A stretch of DNA of 64,000 bases, from contig CAIWFH010000074.1 of assembly GCA_903911925.1 (NCBI GenBank), positions 1 through 64,000 on the forward strand, in the 5' to 3' direction. Positions 18,144-26,906 of this stretch are shown piece by piece. Made by a program: the position numbers and the translations under genes. The first letter of the stretch is position 1. Each line of letters begins with the position of its first letter. Below the pieces are notes generated by a model that searched no databases, had not been told where the DNA came from, and saw only the letters and a program-made list of their open reading frames with translations. This DNA is from an uncultured Acidobacteriaceae bacterium (GTDB lineage Bacteria; Acidobacteriota; Terriglobia; Terriglobales; Acidobacteriaceae).

Positions 18144-20330
18144 CTACTCTTCGACGATAGCCAAGTCCCACGGGCCCAGAGTTAAAACGGCGCCCTTGGC
18201 CACTGGCTTTCCGTCGAGCAGATTGGTTCCGCTTCCGTACGAGTAGGGAACCTTGACCTCCGCGGCGGAGTAATTGAAAAAGTAGTGCAAATGCTTGCCC
18301 ATGCGGTTGACCCCGTGCTGCACATGGATGGCGGTCGGCAATTGCTGGTCCGGGCCGGTGAGTCCGGCCTTCTGCAACGCGCCGCGCAGCACCGCCGTTT
18401 GCAGCTTGTCAGAGAGGTATGTCCCTTCGTAGAGCAGCGTTCCTGAGCCAAACTCGTTCTCGGTAATGGCCGGCCACTTTCCAAAGAAGGGATGGTCATA
18501 CCATGCAATGGCTTTGGCATGTTCGGGCATAAGGAACTCGGCCCAGTATTGAACGCTGTTGCCATCGCCTGCCTGGAAAGGATTTCCCTTCAATGCCATC
18601 GGGTGTTCGAGGTTTGAGAATTCCTGGTAGCTGAAGCCGGCGGCCTCACGCAGCGGCCCAGGGGCGCGCACCCAGCGGACCGCCGAATTCTCATTGGCGA
18701 ATCCGCTCTTGAAGGTCATCACCACGTGGCCGCCGTTCTTCACGTAATCGGCAATCCGTTGCAGCAGGGCGTCGTCCGCAATGTAGAGCGCCGGCACGAT
18801 GAGCAGTTTGTAAGCGGAGAAATCGGTTGTGGTGGGAAAAACAAAATCCGAGCCCACATTTATGTCGTAGAGCGAACGGTGAATCTGTTTCACCAGCGAG
18901 TCGTAATCGGCTGTCTGCCTGCCCGGCAGCCAGGGCATCGCCGCGTTCGAAGTGAAGGGCATGAATCCGATCGCGTTGGCTGAGTCGCGGCTCCACAAAA
19001 TGGCGACCTGGTTGTGAATCTGCAAGCCAACCAGATGAGGTCCGATCTTTTGGAGTTCATGCGCCGTGCGGCTCACTTCAGCGTAGTCGCGGTTGGGCTC
19101 CAGGTCGTGCGACAGAACGCCCTTCCAATAGGTCTCCTGGCCGCCGTGAATCGAAGCCCAGTGCCAGTACTCCACCATGTTGGCGCCATTGGAGAGGTGA
19201 GTGTAAACGTCCTCGCGCAACTGTCCGTCATAGGGCGGGAACTGGAAGGCCGAGCTCCAGTCGGTGCTCTGCGCGTTGGTCTCGGTAATCAGGAAATTGG
19301 AGTGCTTGATCGAGCGGGAGAAGTCTTCCTGCATCGACTGGGTCGAGCCGTCGAAGTGATCCTGCGTTCCGTGGTATACGTTGTTGGCGGGAATGTCGAG
19401 CGCCTCCGCCACTGCCTCTTCGTTCACGTCGTGGCGCATCATGCCGCCGTAATCGGTAGTCACAAACTGGCTCGTCCCCGCGCACTCGCGCACCAGCCCG
19501 GCCTGCCAATGCAGAAAGTCAGTCACCCGCATCTGGCTCCAGCGCGTCCACTCAAGCTTGTAGCTGGTGGAGATGGTGCCATCGCGCGTGGGAAGGTCTT
19601 CCCAGGTGTGCAGATCCTCGCCCCAGTAGTTCAGAAACCAGGCCTTGCTCAAGGCTGCCGGCGTGACAAACTTCTTTTCGAGATAGTGCTGAAAGCCAAT
19701 GAAGACATCCGGGTTGGCGGCCTCGTAGCTTGAGGTCTCGTTGTCCAGTTGCCAGCCAATCACCGTGGGATTGTCTTTGTAGTGCGCCACGATATGGCGG
19801 ATCAGGCGCTCTGCATAGAAACGGTAAGCAGGCGAATCGGTGTCCATGTTCTGGCGGATGCCATAAACGCTTGAGACCGGCTTGCCGCCGAATTGCCCGG
19901 CGGGAATTCGGTCGGCGAAGATCTCCGGATGCTGGTGAGCCATCCACGCCGGAATGGAGTAGGTAGGCGTGCCAAGGATGACCTTGATGCCGGCCTTGCC
20001 CATGGCATCGACAATGCGGTCCATCCACGCGTAGTCGAAGCGGCCGTCCTCGGGCTCCCACAGGCTCCAGGTAGACTCGCCCATGCGCACCACGTTCAGC
20101 CCCGCGGCCTTCATCAGCGCCACGTCCTTGGCCAGGCGATCGGCCTGGGCAGTGGGCGTGTCCTGCGGCATGTATTCGTTGTAGTAGGCCGCGCCGTAAA
20201 GAACGGTGGGGAAGTCCAGGGCCTGCGATGCCGCGGAACGCTGGCCGCTTTGCTGCGCGCTTGCTGCCATGCCGGCCAGCATTGTGATTGTTGCCAGAAT
20301 TACAGAGACGCGTATAGTCCAGGACCGCAT
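18144..20330 (-). CDS. Beta-galactosidase, glycoside hydrolase family 42
   Basis: A 728-residue enzyme with an N-terminal signal sequence (RVSVILATITMLAGMAASAQ). The catalytic barrel begins with LYGAAYYNEYMPQDTPTAQ and LNVVRMGESTWSLWEPEDG, typical of GH42. The acid/base Glu is in VIGWQLDNETSSYEA and the nucleophile Glu probably in NFLITETNAQSTDWSS. A trimerisation-type alpha/beta domain (YKLLIVPALYIADDALLQRI, HVVMTFKSG) follows, then a small C-terminal beta domain. It would act on galactosides outside the cytosol. The ATG at 20328-20330 follows GAGAGGGAA. Beta-galactosidases of other specificity in the family (arabinosidases) are the alternative. Confidence 0.92.
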   Translation of the reverse strand: MRSWTIRVSVILATITMLAGMAASAQQSGQRSAASQALDFPTVLYGAAYYNEYMPQDTPTAQADRLAKDVALMKAAGLNVVRMGESTWSLWEPEDGRFDYAWMDRIVDAMGKAGIKVILGTPTYSIPAWMAHQHPEIFADRIPAGQFGGKPVSSVYGIRQNMDTDSPAYRFYAERLIRHIVAHYKDNPTVIGWQLDNETSSYEAANPDVFIGFQHYLEKKFVTPAALSKAWFLNYWGEDLHTWEDLPTRDGTISTSYKLEWTRWSQMRVTDFLHWQAGLVRECAGTSQFVTTDYGGMMRHDVNEEAVAEALDIPANNVYHGTQDHFDGSTQSMQEDFSRSIKHSNFLITETNAQSTDWSSAFQFPPYDGQLREDVYTHLSNGANMVEYWHWASIHGGQETYWKGVLSHDLEPNRDYAEVSRTAHELQKIGPHLVGLQIHNQVAILWSRDSANAIGFMPFTSNAAMPWLPGRQTADYDSLVKQIHRSLYDINVGSDFVFPTTTDFSAYKLLIVPALYIADDALLQRIADYVKNGGHVVMTFKSGFANENSAVRWVRAPGPLREAAGFSYQEFSNLEHPMALKGNPFQAGDGNSVQYWAEFLMPEHAKAIAWYDHPFFGKWPAITENEFGSGTLLYEGTYLSDKLQTAVLRGALQKAGLTGPDQQLPTAIHVQHGVNRMGKHLHYFFNYSAAEVKVPYSYGSGTNLLDGKPVAKGAVLTLGPWDLAIVEE

Positions 20331-20389
20331 GAATTTCCCTCTCAAAATCAAAGGATTACTTTATCGCAGCCGGTCCACTCTTGCAGCGA

Positions 20390-21496
20390 TTATTCAAATC
20401 GCAGCAGCACCATCTCCGGATGCGTTCCCACCCGCATCGGCGGGCCCCAGGTTCCCGCCCCGCTCGAGATGTAAACTTGCAATGCGCCGAAGCGCTGCAG
20501 GCCGTAAGTGAACTTGCCGAATACCCGCCGCGTGAACCAGTTGAAGGGGATCAGCTGCCCGCCGTGGGTATGCCCGGAAACCTGCAGGCTCACACCCGCC
20601 TGTTCCACAATAGGCAGGCGGCTGGGCATGTGATTGAGCAGGATGCTGGCCTCGCCGTTCGCCGGGCGCAACTGTCCCAGTGTGGCCCGCAGCCGGATGG
20701 GGAATGTGGAGTCGTGATAGGGCACGCCAAGAATGTGCAGGCCGTCGACGGTCACTTTTTCATTGGCCAAAACCCTGAAGCCGGTGCGGGTCAGCGCATC
20801 CGAGTAGTGCGCGGCGCTGCCAAACTCCTCGTGGTTCCCAGTGGTGAAATACACGCCGAAGGGCGCGGCAAGTTCCTTGAGGGGCGCGGCCAGCTTGTTT
20901 GGGTCGGCCTTGGTGCCGTCAAACAGGTCGCCGGGAATGAAGATGATGTCCGGGCGCAGGCTATCGGCCATGGCCACCACGCGGCGGCAAAACCTCGGTC
21001 CGTTCACGTTGCCCAGGTGCAGGTCGCTCAACAACAGCGCGGTGCGGCCGCGCCAGGGGTCCGGCAGGCCAGCTAGCGCTACGGCAACCCGCCGCACGCG
21101 AATCCACCGCGCATTCAGCAGGCCGTAAGCGTCCACTGCCAGCGCAAGGCCGAAGAAGACGCAGGCGATCAAAGGCCGGTTCGGCGCAACGTCCGCGAGC
21201 CGCAGCCCTGCCAACGACAGCCAACATAGACACGCCGCCCAGAAAAAGAAATTCAGCATTCCCAGCCAGATGGCAGCGATTTTGTAGACCAGCGAGACCA
21301 GCGGGTTGGTGAAGTAGAAGCCCAGCAGCGCCGCCACGATGAAACTCATCGACAGCGCCAGCAGGCTCATGCCGAGCGCCCAGTGTGCTGCAGGACTGAG
21401 AGGGACGAAGGCTATCCACGTGCGATAGATAAACCAATGGGCAAGAGTCAAAACAACTTGCATCAGGAAGATGCCCACCACAGGCCAGGCTTTCAA
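20390..21496 (-). CDS. Membrane-anchored metallophosphoesterase
   Basis: A 368-residue protein. The first 150 residues hold four or five hydrophobic helices (VVGIFLMQVVLTLAHWF, ALGMSLLALSMSFIVAALLG, LIACVFFGLALAVDAYGLL). The calcineurin-like catalytic domain follows with all metal motifs: LSDLHLGNVNG, IPGDLFDG, GNHEE and SGHTHGGQ. This matches YkuE/YaeI-type phosphoesterases, some of which act on UDP-diacylglucosamine or other phosphodiesters; the substrate is unknown. I chose the TTG at 21494-21496 because AAGGAG lies seven bases upstream and the frame further up overlaps the divergent hemW gene. GH42 follows 59 bp later on the same strand. Confidence 0.88.
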   Translation of the reverse strand: MKAWPVVGIFLMQVVLTLAHWFIYRTWIAFVPLSPAAHWALGMSLLALSMSFIVAALLGFYFTNPLVSLVYKIAAIWLGMLNFFFWAACLCWLSLAGLRLADVAPNRPLIACVFFGLALAVDAYGLLNARWIRVRRVAVALAGLPDPWRGRTALLLSDLHLGNVNGPRFCRRVVAMADSLRPDIIFIPGDLFDGTKADPNKLAAPLKELAAPFGVYFTTGNHEEFGSAAHYSDALTRTGFRVLANEKVTVDGLHILGVPYHDSTFPIRLRATLGQLRPANGEASILLNHMPSRLPIVEQAGVSLQVSGHTHGGQLIPFNWFTRRVFGKFTYGLQRFGALQVYISSGAGTWGPPMRVGTHPEMVLLRFE

Positions 21497-21584
21497 ACAG
21501 GATCTCCTTGCATTAATTCTTGCACGGGCAGGGAAGCGCCTTTGTGAATTCAGGCCGGTCCTCGCAGCGTGAAACAATCCATGC

Positions 21585-22853
21585 ATGACCGGAAAGCCCG
21601 AAGACGCGCTGGGCGTTTACATCTCCATCCCCTTTTGCCGGTCGAAGTGTACCTATTGCAACTTTGCATCCGGTGTCTATCCGGCCAGCGACCACGCGCG
21701 CTATGTGCGCCGGATTGTTGAAGATATAGCCGCAGCCGGGACGTGGGCCGCGCGCATGGGCCTCGAGTTGCCGCGCACGGTGGACACGATCTACCTGGGC
21801 GGCGGCACTCCCAGCCTGCTGGCGCCCGAACTGCTTATACGGCTCTTTGACACCCTTCGCGCTGAGTTCGAGTTTGCCCCGAACGCCGAAATCACCGTCG
21901 AGTGCGCGCCTGGACAGTTGGCCGATCCCACGCTGGCTGCCCTGGTTGCCGCAGGCGTCAATCGCGTCAGCCTGGGTGTGCAGTCATTCATCGACCGCGA
22001 AGCGGCTGTCAGCGGGCGGCTGCACAACCGCGCTGTAGTCCTTGAAGACTTGAGAAGATTGCGGGCCGCGGGCATCGCCAACCTTAATGTGGACCTGATT
22101 GCCGGCCTCGCCGGGCAGACCTTCGCTTCGTGGCAGGAATCGCTGGCGGTGCTGGCCCAATGCGAAGTGCCTCACGCCAGCCTGTACATGCTTGAGGTGG
22201 ACGAGGACTCGAGACTGGGCCGCGAGATGCTGTCGCATGGCGCGCGCTACCACGCAGAACTGGTTCCGGGCGACGACGCAATCGTACGCATGTATGCCGA
22301 AGCAATCGAAACACTGGGTCGGGTCGGGTTGGCGCAGTACGAAATTTCAAACTTCTGCCGCCCCGGATTTGAGTCGCGCCACAATCTCCGCTACTGGCAG
22401 CGCCGGCCCTACCTCGGCTTGGGGCTAGACGCATCGTCGATGCTTCGTGAAGCAAGTTCAAAAATGTCGCGCCGCGTGTTGCGAACTACTACAACGAGCG
22501 ACTTGCAAGCGTTCCTCCAGCGGCCCGATCCGGAAGAGACCACATGGCTTTCGTCTGAACAGCAGCATGAAGAGACGTGGTTCCTGGGTTTGCGGCTCAA
22601 TCGGGGTGTAGATGGGTCCGCAGTCGAAGATGAGTTTGGCCCCGAACTCGTTGCATCGGCGCTCGAAGTCGTTGCCAGCCTCGCGGAAGACGGCCTGGTC
22701 ACGTTAGAAGGCAGCACGGTACGCCTGACCCCGCATGGGCAATTGCTTTCGAACGACGTCTTCCAGGAGTTTCTTGACCTGCGGCCTCATTGTGGAGCGC
22801 AACCCGCGCAAAACTCATCTGGAGTTGCACGAAGTGTCAGGGCACGACTTTAG
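21585..22853 (+). CDS. hemW: Radical SAM heme chaperone HemW
   Basis: A 422-residue protein of the HemW (formerly HemN-like) family, which inserts or carries heme. It has the radical-SAM cluster motif CRSKCTYC near residue 18, the family segment YLGGGTPSLLAPELL, ECAPGQL, and the HemN C-terminal domain ending near TVRLTPHGQLLSNDVFQEFL. Residues after that (DLRPHCGAQPAQNSSG...) read into a 63-bp repeat starting at 22840, and the stop codon TAG at 22851-22853 is inside the repeat. The ATG at 21585 is 88 bp from the divergent metallophosphoesterase start. The original end of the gene may have been displaced by the repeat. Confidence 0.9.
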   Translation: MTGKPEDALGVYISIPFCRSKCTYCNFASGVYPASDHARYVRRIVEDIAAAGTWAARMGLELPRTVDTIYLGGGTPSLLAPELLIRLFDTLRAEFEFAPNAEITVECAPGQLADPTLAALVAAGVNRVSLGVQSFIDREAAVSGRLHNRAVVLEDLRRLRAAGIANLNVDLIAGLAGQTFASWQESLAVLAQCEVPHASLYMLEVDEDSRLGREMLSHGARYHAELVPGDDAIVRMYAEAIETLGRVGLAQYEISNFCRPGFESRHNLRYWQRRPYLGLGLDASSMLREASSKMSRRVLRTTTTSDLQAFLQRPDPEETTWLSSEQQHEETWFLGLRLNRGVDGSAVEDEFGPELVASALEVVASLAEDGLVTLEGSTVRLTPHGQLLSNDVFQEFLDLRPHCGAQPAQNSSGVARSVRARL

Positions 22854-22902
22854 TCGTGCCGCAAGATTTCAAAAAATGGCTGGGGCTTTAGCCCCTGCGG
22901 GA
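22840..22902 (+). repeat. 63-bp double-hairpin element, copy 1 (hemW 3' end)
   Basis: GGCACGACTTTAGTCGTGCC forms the first hairpin and GGGGCTTTAGCCCC the second, joined by about 20 variable bases and ending CTGCGGGAA. Copies 2 and 3 are at 29466 and 34267, all in the plus orientation and all exactly 21 codons. In one frame this copy reads GHDFSRA...QKMAGALAPAG, but hemW enters in a different frame and stops in it. Confidence 0.95.
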
Positions 22903-22966
22903 ATGCGAACTGGTCCATTAGCTTCTAGGCAGAAATTAGTGAACGATTCTCCAACCGCCCTCTCAC

Positions 22967-23935
22967 CTACCAGGCGCCCGGGAACTGCGAGAGGAATGTC
23001 TCCGGCAAGGCTCCGGCCTCCGGCGACTCACGAAAGCAATGGATCGATTCTGGACCCTCGGCCTTGGCACATTGAAGCGCTTGCTCTGCCTCGCGCAGCA
23101 CAACTACCGGCGAGCGGCCGTGGCTTGAGGCGATGCCAAAGCAGGCCGAGACCCGGATGGATTCGCCTAGAAAGTAAGGCTCGCTGAAAACCTCCTGGCG
23201 CAGGCGCTCGGCAAGCATCTCTGCGTTCATGTTGCCGCAGCCCGGCATGGCCACAAGAAACTCGTCTTTGCCCACGCGGCCCAGCAGGTCGTAGCTTCTG
23301 AGCAGGCGGTTGGTGCGCGACACCACCTGGCAAAGCAAATCGTCGCAGGCTGCTGCGCCCAGCGTCGAGTTCCAGTGGCCAAAATCGTCAACGTCAAACA
23401 AGATCAGGCACAGCGAACTCTTCATCCGCTGCACGCGATCGGTTTCGCGAAACAGCATGCCGAGCAGTGCTTCGCGGTTGTAAATTCCGGTCAGCCGGTC
23501 CAGTTGCGTGTTCACGGCGGCGGTGTCGCGAAGCAGGTCCAGTTCTCTGGCCGTTTTGCTGGCGCGCAGCACCGCCTTCAGCCTGGGCCGCAGGAATGGG
23601 GGGTCTATTGATCGCGGGAACAGGTCGTCAATGATGCCCTCCATCATCCGGTCAGACCATTCCTGGGTCACACTGTCCGAAATCAGGACAATCGGCAAAC
23701 GCTCGGTCCCCGGATGCGCGCGCACAGCGGCCAGCAACTGGCCCATTTCAATGCCGGGCAGCCTTATGTCCAGCAGCGCCAATGCAGGCGGACGGGCCGC
23801 AGTGAGGGCGGCCATCGCAGCCTCGGCAGAAAGCGCCACGGCAACGCGCGCCCCGCATGCGGCCAGTTCAGGTTCCAGGGCGGCAAGCAGAACAGGGTCG
23901 GGTGACGCTAGAAGATAGGTTTCGTTGGCCAGCAC
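22967..23935 (-). CDS. Response regulator with receiver and degenerate GGDEF domain
   Basis: A 322-residue protein starting at GTG. Residues about 5-120 form a receiver domain with the phosphoacceptor in ALALLDIRLPG. Residues about 140-305 form a diguanylate cyclase fold (LDRLTGIYNREALLGMLFRE, SLCLILFDVDDFGHWNSTLG). The active-site loop reads GRVGKDEF, with Lys in place of the second Gly of GGDEF; the inhibitory-site RxxD (RSYD) is present five residues upstream. Cyclic di-GMP synthesis may be reduced, or the protein may act as a c-di-GMP sensor. No histidine kinase gene is adjacent. GAGG lies upstream of the GTG. Confidence 0.88.
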   Translation of the reverse strand: MLANETYLLASPDPVLLAALEPELAACGARVAVALSAEAAMAALTAARPPALALLDIRLPGIEMGQLLAAVRAHPGTERLPIVLISDSVTQEWSDRMMEGIIDDLFPRSIDPPFLRPRLKAVLRASKTARELDLLRDTAAVNTQLDRLTGIYNREALLGMLFRETDRVQRMKSSLCLILFDVDDFGHWNSTLGAAACDDLLCQVVSRTNRLLRSYDLLGRVGKDEFLVAMPGCGNMNAEMLAERLRQEVFSEPYFLGESIRVSACFGIASSHGRSPVVVLREAEQALQCAKAEGPESIHCFRESPEAGALPETFLSQFPGAW

Positions 23936-24152
23936 GGCGTAAGACCTCGGTGCTGTTTGTATCGGCGAACATTAGAGAATATTTAGAAAGAAGGCCAATA
24001 ATTCTTCAGCTTTTTCCAATGACGATCATTCAGCATCGAAGTGCCAAAAGTACTGCAAAGACCCCAACTCAATACAGCTTCAACTCGCCCCCCATCCTTT
24101 CCGAAAGCATCGCGGAAAAGACAGGGGCACCGAGTTATCTTGATCTCACGCC

Positions 24153-25025
24153 CTAGTCGACAAAGTCCACTTGCGGCGCGATGGGAATGATGCCGCGCTC
24201 GAAGCCCAGGTCGAGAAGCTTGCGGATAGCCTGGCGGCCGTCTGCGCCATAGTCGAGGGTGCGCTCGTTCACATACATGCTCACAAAGCGGTTGGCCAGC
24301 CTGGGGTCCAGGTCGCGCGCAAACTGCATGGCATACTCGAGCGCCGCCTCGCGGTTGTCCAGCGCGTGCTGGATGCTGTCGTGCACGGCCTTGGTCACAA
24401 TGCGCAGCGATTCCTTGCCCAGCGAGCGGCGGATGGCGTTGCCGCCCAGCGGCAGCACTGCGCCGTGGTTCTCGCGCCACCAGACGCCCAGATCGAGCAC
24501 CTTGTGCATCCCGCTGGAGGCGTAAGTCAACTGGCCCTCGTGGATGATGAGCCCGGCGTCGTACTTGCCGGCCTGGATGGCGGGAATGATCTGATCGAAG
24601 GGCACCACTTCGGTCTCCAGCGCGGGGTTGAAGATCTTCAGCGCCAGGCAGGCCGTGGTCAGGGTGCCGGGAATGGCGATCTTGATGCGCTTCAGGTCCT
24701 CGATTTCGATCTTGCGGCTTGAGACCACCATCGGTCCGTAGCCCTCGCCCACGCTGCCCCCGCAACCCATCAGGGTGTAGGTGTTTTGCAGGTAGGGGTA
24801 GGCGTGGAAGCTGATGGCGGTTACGTCGTAAAAGGCCTCGTCCAGCGCCCGGCGGTTCAGCGTTTCAATGTCGCACAGGGTGTGGTTAAAGCGATAGCCG
24901 GGGACCCGGACCTTGTTGGTGGCCAGGCCATAAAACATAAATGCATCGTCTGAGTCGGGGCTATGGGCGATGGAAATGTCGATGATTTTTTCGGCTGCGG
25001 GTGTTTCAGTTTGTTGATTGCTCAC
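24153..25025 (-). CDS. mqnD: 1,4-dihydroxy-6-naphthoate synthase (futalosine menaquinone pathway)
   Basis: A 290-residue protein of the MqnA/MqnD periplasmic-binding-like fold. The N-terminal SIAHSPDSDDAFMFYGLAT is the MqnD signature, followed by CDIETLNRRALDEAFYDVTAIS, GYGPMVVSS and QAGKYDAGLIIHEGQLTYA. It cleaves cyclic dehypoxanthine futalosine to 1,4-dihydroxy-6-naphthoate, a late step towards menaquinone. No other mqn gene lies in the window. It follows bioY by 42 bp on the same strand and is probably the last gene of a cutA-bioY-mqnD transcript. The ATG at 25023-25025 fits the family length. Confidence 0.93.
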   Translation of the reverse strand: MSNQQTETPAAEKIIDISIAHSPDSDDAFMFYGLATNKVRVPGYRFNHTLCDIETLNRRALDEAFYDVTAISFHAYPYLQNTYTLMGCGGSVGEGYGPMVVSSRKIEIEDLKRIKIAIPGTLTTACLALKIFNPALETEVVPFDQIIPAIQAGKYDAGLIIHEGQLTYASSGMHKVLDLGVWWRENHGAVLPLGGNAIRRSLGKESLRIVTKAVHDSIQHALDNREAALEYAMQFARDLDPRLANRFVSMYVNERTLDYGADGRQAIRKLLDLGFERGIIPIAPQVDFVD

Positions 25026-25067
25026 GGTGTGAAACGGTCCTTTCGGGAAGCGGACGTTGGTGTTTTT

Positions 25068-25667
25068 TTAATTGACCCGGCGGCGCAGGCGTTGGAAGCC
25101 GGCAGCCAGCCCGGCCGCGGCTGCCACCTTAAGCGCATCTCCGGGCAGGAACGGGACAACGGCAAGCGTAACCGCCGTCTGAATTGAGAGGTGAGCCAAA
25201 ACCCCGAGCCAGAGGGCGCCCGAGACCAGGATGGCGAGGTTGCCTGCGGCGGCGCTCAAAGTAGCGGCGGTAAACCCACGGCCGGTCCTGCGCCACAGGA
25301 ACGAAATCAGTGCCGCGGCAAACGGATAGGCCAGCAGATAGCCGCCTGTGGGCCCCAGCAGGTGCGCAAGGCCGCTCGTTGCCAGCAGGCCGGGCGTAAA
25401 GACGGGCAGGCCCATCGCGCCTTCGGCAAGATAAGCGCCCAAGGTGGCGGCGGCCAGGCGCGGGCTCAGAAGCAGGCCCAGTAAAAGCACGGCAAAGGGG
25501 GCCACCGAAAGCGGAACGGGCGTGAAGTAAAGCGGCAGGGCCAGGTGGGCGCATACGGCCACCAGCGCGCTGCCCGCCAAAACAATGCCCGGGGCGCGCA
25601 GTTTTGTCATCCGGTCAGAAGCGGTTCCAGCCATCTGCCCAGCTGGCGCGAAAAGTTCGTTTTGCAA
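25068..25667 (-). CDS. bioY: Biotin transporter BioY, ECF-type substrate-binding component
   Basis: A 199-residue inner-membrane protein with about six hydrophobic helices. The sequences LPLYFTPVPLSVAPFAVLLL and GAYLAEGAMGLPVFTPG, then LLGPTGGYLLAYPFAAALIS, are characteristic of BioY, the biotin-binding S component of energy-coupling-factor transporters. It works with shared EcfAAT modules encoded elsewhere or possibly alone. Translation is called from TTG at 25665-25667 because GAGGAG is correctly spaced; an ATG 19 codons further in (TASDRMTKLRAPG) is possible. It lies 16 bp after a small membrane-protein gene. Confidence 0.93.
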   Translation of the reverse strand: MQNELFAPAGQMAGTASDRMTKLRAPGIVLAGSALVAVCAHLALPLYFTPVPLSVAPFAVLLLGLLLSPRLAAATLGAYLAEGAMGLPVFTPGLLATSGLAHLLGPTGGYLLAYPFAAALISFLWRRTGRGFTAATLSAAAGNLAILVSGALWLGVLAHLSIQTAVTLAVVPFLPGDALKVAAAAGLAAGFQRLRRRVN

Positions 25668-25683
25668 GGGCTCTCCTCTAAAC

Positions 25684-25839
25684 CTATGGTTTTAAGTCTG
25701 TTTCCTCAATGGGATCAATAGTCTCGTGCGTGCTTTTGCGCAGTTCGCGTCGCTTCATCAAGATGTGAATCGCCGAAGCCGCGGCCGCAATTAGCAGCGC
25801 AGCCAGCGAAATTAGAAGGCACACGATCAAATAGCGCAT
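25684..25839 (-). CDS. Small single-span membrane protein, 51 residues
   Basis: The peptide starts MRYLIVCLLISLAALLIAAA, one hydrophobic helix of about 23 residues, followed by a basic stretch (MKRRELRKS) and an acidic tail (DPIEETDLKP), so the tail is probably cytosolic. I recognise no family. It lies 55 bp after cutA and 16 bp before bioY on the same strand, suggesting it belongs to that transcript. The ribosome-binding site is weak, so its translation is less certain than that of its neighbours. Confidence 0.55.
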   Translation of the reverse strand: MRYLIVCLLISLAALLIAAAASAIHILMKRRELRKSTHETIDPIEETDLKP

Positions 25840-25894
25840 GGGAAGTAAACCTGGCTCAGGATACCAGACAGACAGGGTGCCGGGTACGGCAGCG

Positions 25895-26230
25895 TCAGGG
25901 CTGGCCGAGGCTTGAGCGGAGCCATTCGAGGTACGGCTGGCTGCCGGACTCCACGGGAAGAACAAGGAACTCGGGGGTCTGGTAGGTGTGCAGGGCCAAC
26001 AGCCGCGCTTCAAGCGCAGCCAATTGCTCCGGGGCGGTTTTCAGCAGGAGCATGGTTTCGGTAGAGAACTGGATTTCGCCCTGCCAGCGGTAAATGGACT
26101 GGACGGCCGGGACCAGCGTGGCGCAGGCGGCCAGACCTTCCTCGACAAGAGTCCGGGCAAGCCGGGTGGCCTCCTTTGGGTTATCGGCAGTGGTAAGGAC
26201 AATGCGGGCCGACGGGACGGCTTCGGGCAT
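25895..26230 (-). CDS. cutA: Divalent-cation tolerance protein CutA
   Basis: A 111-residue protein matching the CutA1 family in length and sequence: VLTTADNPKEATRLARTLVE, then GLAACATLVPAVQSIYRWQG with the conserved Cys and Trp, LLLKTAPEQLAALEARLLAL, and the C-terminal HTYQTPEFLVLPVESGSQPYL. CutA forms a ferredoxin-fold trimer linked to copper and other cation tolerance, though its exact role is unsettled. It is first in the small minus-strand cluster leading to bioY and mqnD. The ATG at 26228-26230 gives the usual family start. Confidence 0.94.
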   Translation of the reverse strand: MPEAVPSARIVLTTADNPKEATRLARTLVEEGLAACATLVPAVQSIYRWQGEIQFSTETMLLLKTAPEQLAALEARLLALHTYQTPEFLVLPVESGSQPYLEWLRSSLGQP

Positions 26231-26350
26231 GGGCGCCTCCGTGGCTAGTTTACGAGTGCGCCGGGAGCGAGACCAGAAGTATCAGGACCAAGGGAACTGA
26301 ATCCCGGCCGGGCTTGAAGATCGTTTGCAGGACAGCGAGCCACAAAAGCA

Positions 26351-26376
26351 AAGCCCCCAGCCGGAGCCGGGGGCTT
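26351..26376 (-). terminator. Intrinsic terminator after rplS
   Basis: On the minus strand AAGCCCCC pairs with GGGGGCTT around a loop that includes GGCTCCGGCT, followed by TTGCTTTTG. It begins 24 bp after the rplS stop codon. Confidence 0.85.
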
Positions 26377-26399
26377 GATCTGGGCGTAATTTAACTGCC

Positions 26400-26771
26400 T
26401 TACGCGCGAACCTTGCCGGTTACGCGATCCACTTCCTTCAGACGGGCAGCCTTGCCGCGCAATCCGCGAAGGTAGAAGAGCTTGGCGCGCCGCACCTTGT
26501 AGCTGCGGACCTTTTCAATCTTGTCGATGACCCTGGAGTTGAACGGGAAGATACGCTCCACGCCCTGCCCAAAGCTCATCTTGCGCACGGTAAACGTCCC
26601 CTGGGGGCCGCGGTTAATGGCGATAACCAGACCTTCAAACGCCTGCAAGCGTTCCTTATCGCCTTCCTTGATCTTGACTTGGACGCGAATCTGGTCGCCG
26701 GGCACGAAAGAGGGTAGGTCGGTGCGCTGGAGTTTGTCCGCCAGGCGCTGCATTACGGGATGAATGGACAT
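26400..26771 (-). CDS. rplS: 50S ribosomal protein L19
   Basis: A 123-residue ribosomal protein: [60 protein letters not shown] and [20 protein letters not shown] are all canonical L19 sequence. It sits at the interface of the subunits. In most bacteria rplS closes the rpsP-rimM-trmD-rplS operon, but here it is alone on the minus strand, about 1.8 kb away from and divergent to rpsP, with a terminator directly after it. The ATG at 26769-26771 is followed by the usual [10 protein letters not shown] start. Confidence 0.98.
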   Translation of the reverse strand: MSIHPVMQRLADKLQRTDLPSFVPGDQIRVQVKIKEGDKERLQAFEGLVIAINRGPQGTFTVRKMSFGQGVERIFPFNSRVIDKIEKVRSYKVRRAKLFYLRGLRGKAARLKEVDRVTGKVRA

Positions 26772-26906
26772 AGTCTTTTCCTACTGTTGAACTCAGAACC
26801 TTGAGTTTATCAGAGATGCCGCTGGATGCCTAATATGAATTTCGTCGTAAGAGCGCGATGAGATTCCGGGAATTCCTGCGTCATCGCCAGTTCGATCAGA
26901 TGAGGG

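Noticed and set aside
22735..23187. A 150-codon plus-strand frame reading through the 63-bp element after hemW
   Set aside because: It lies out of frame with hemW, overlaps the GGDEF gene antisense, and only the repeat part looks familiar.
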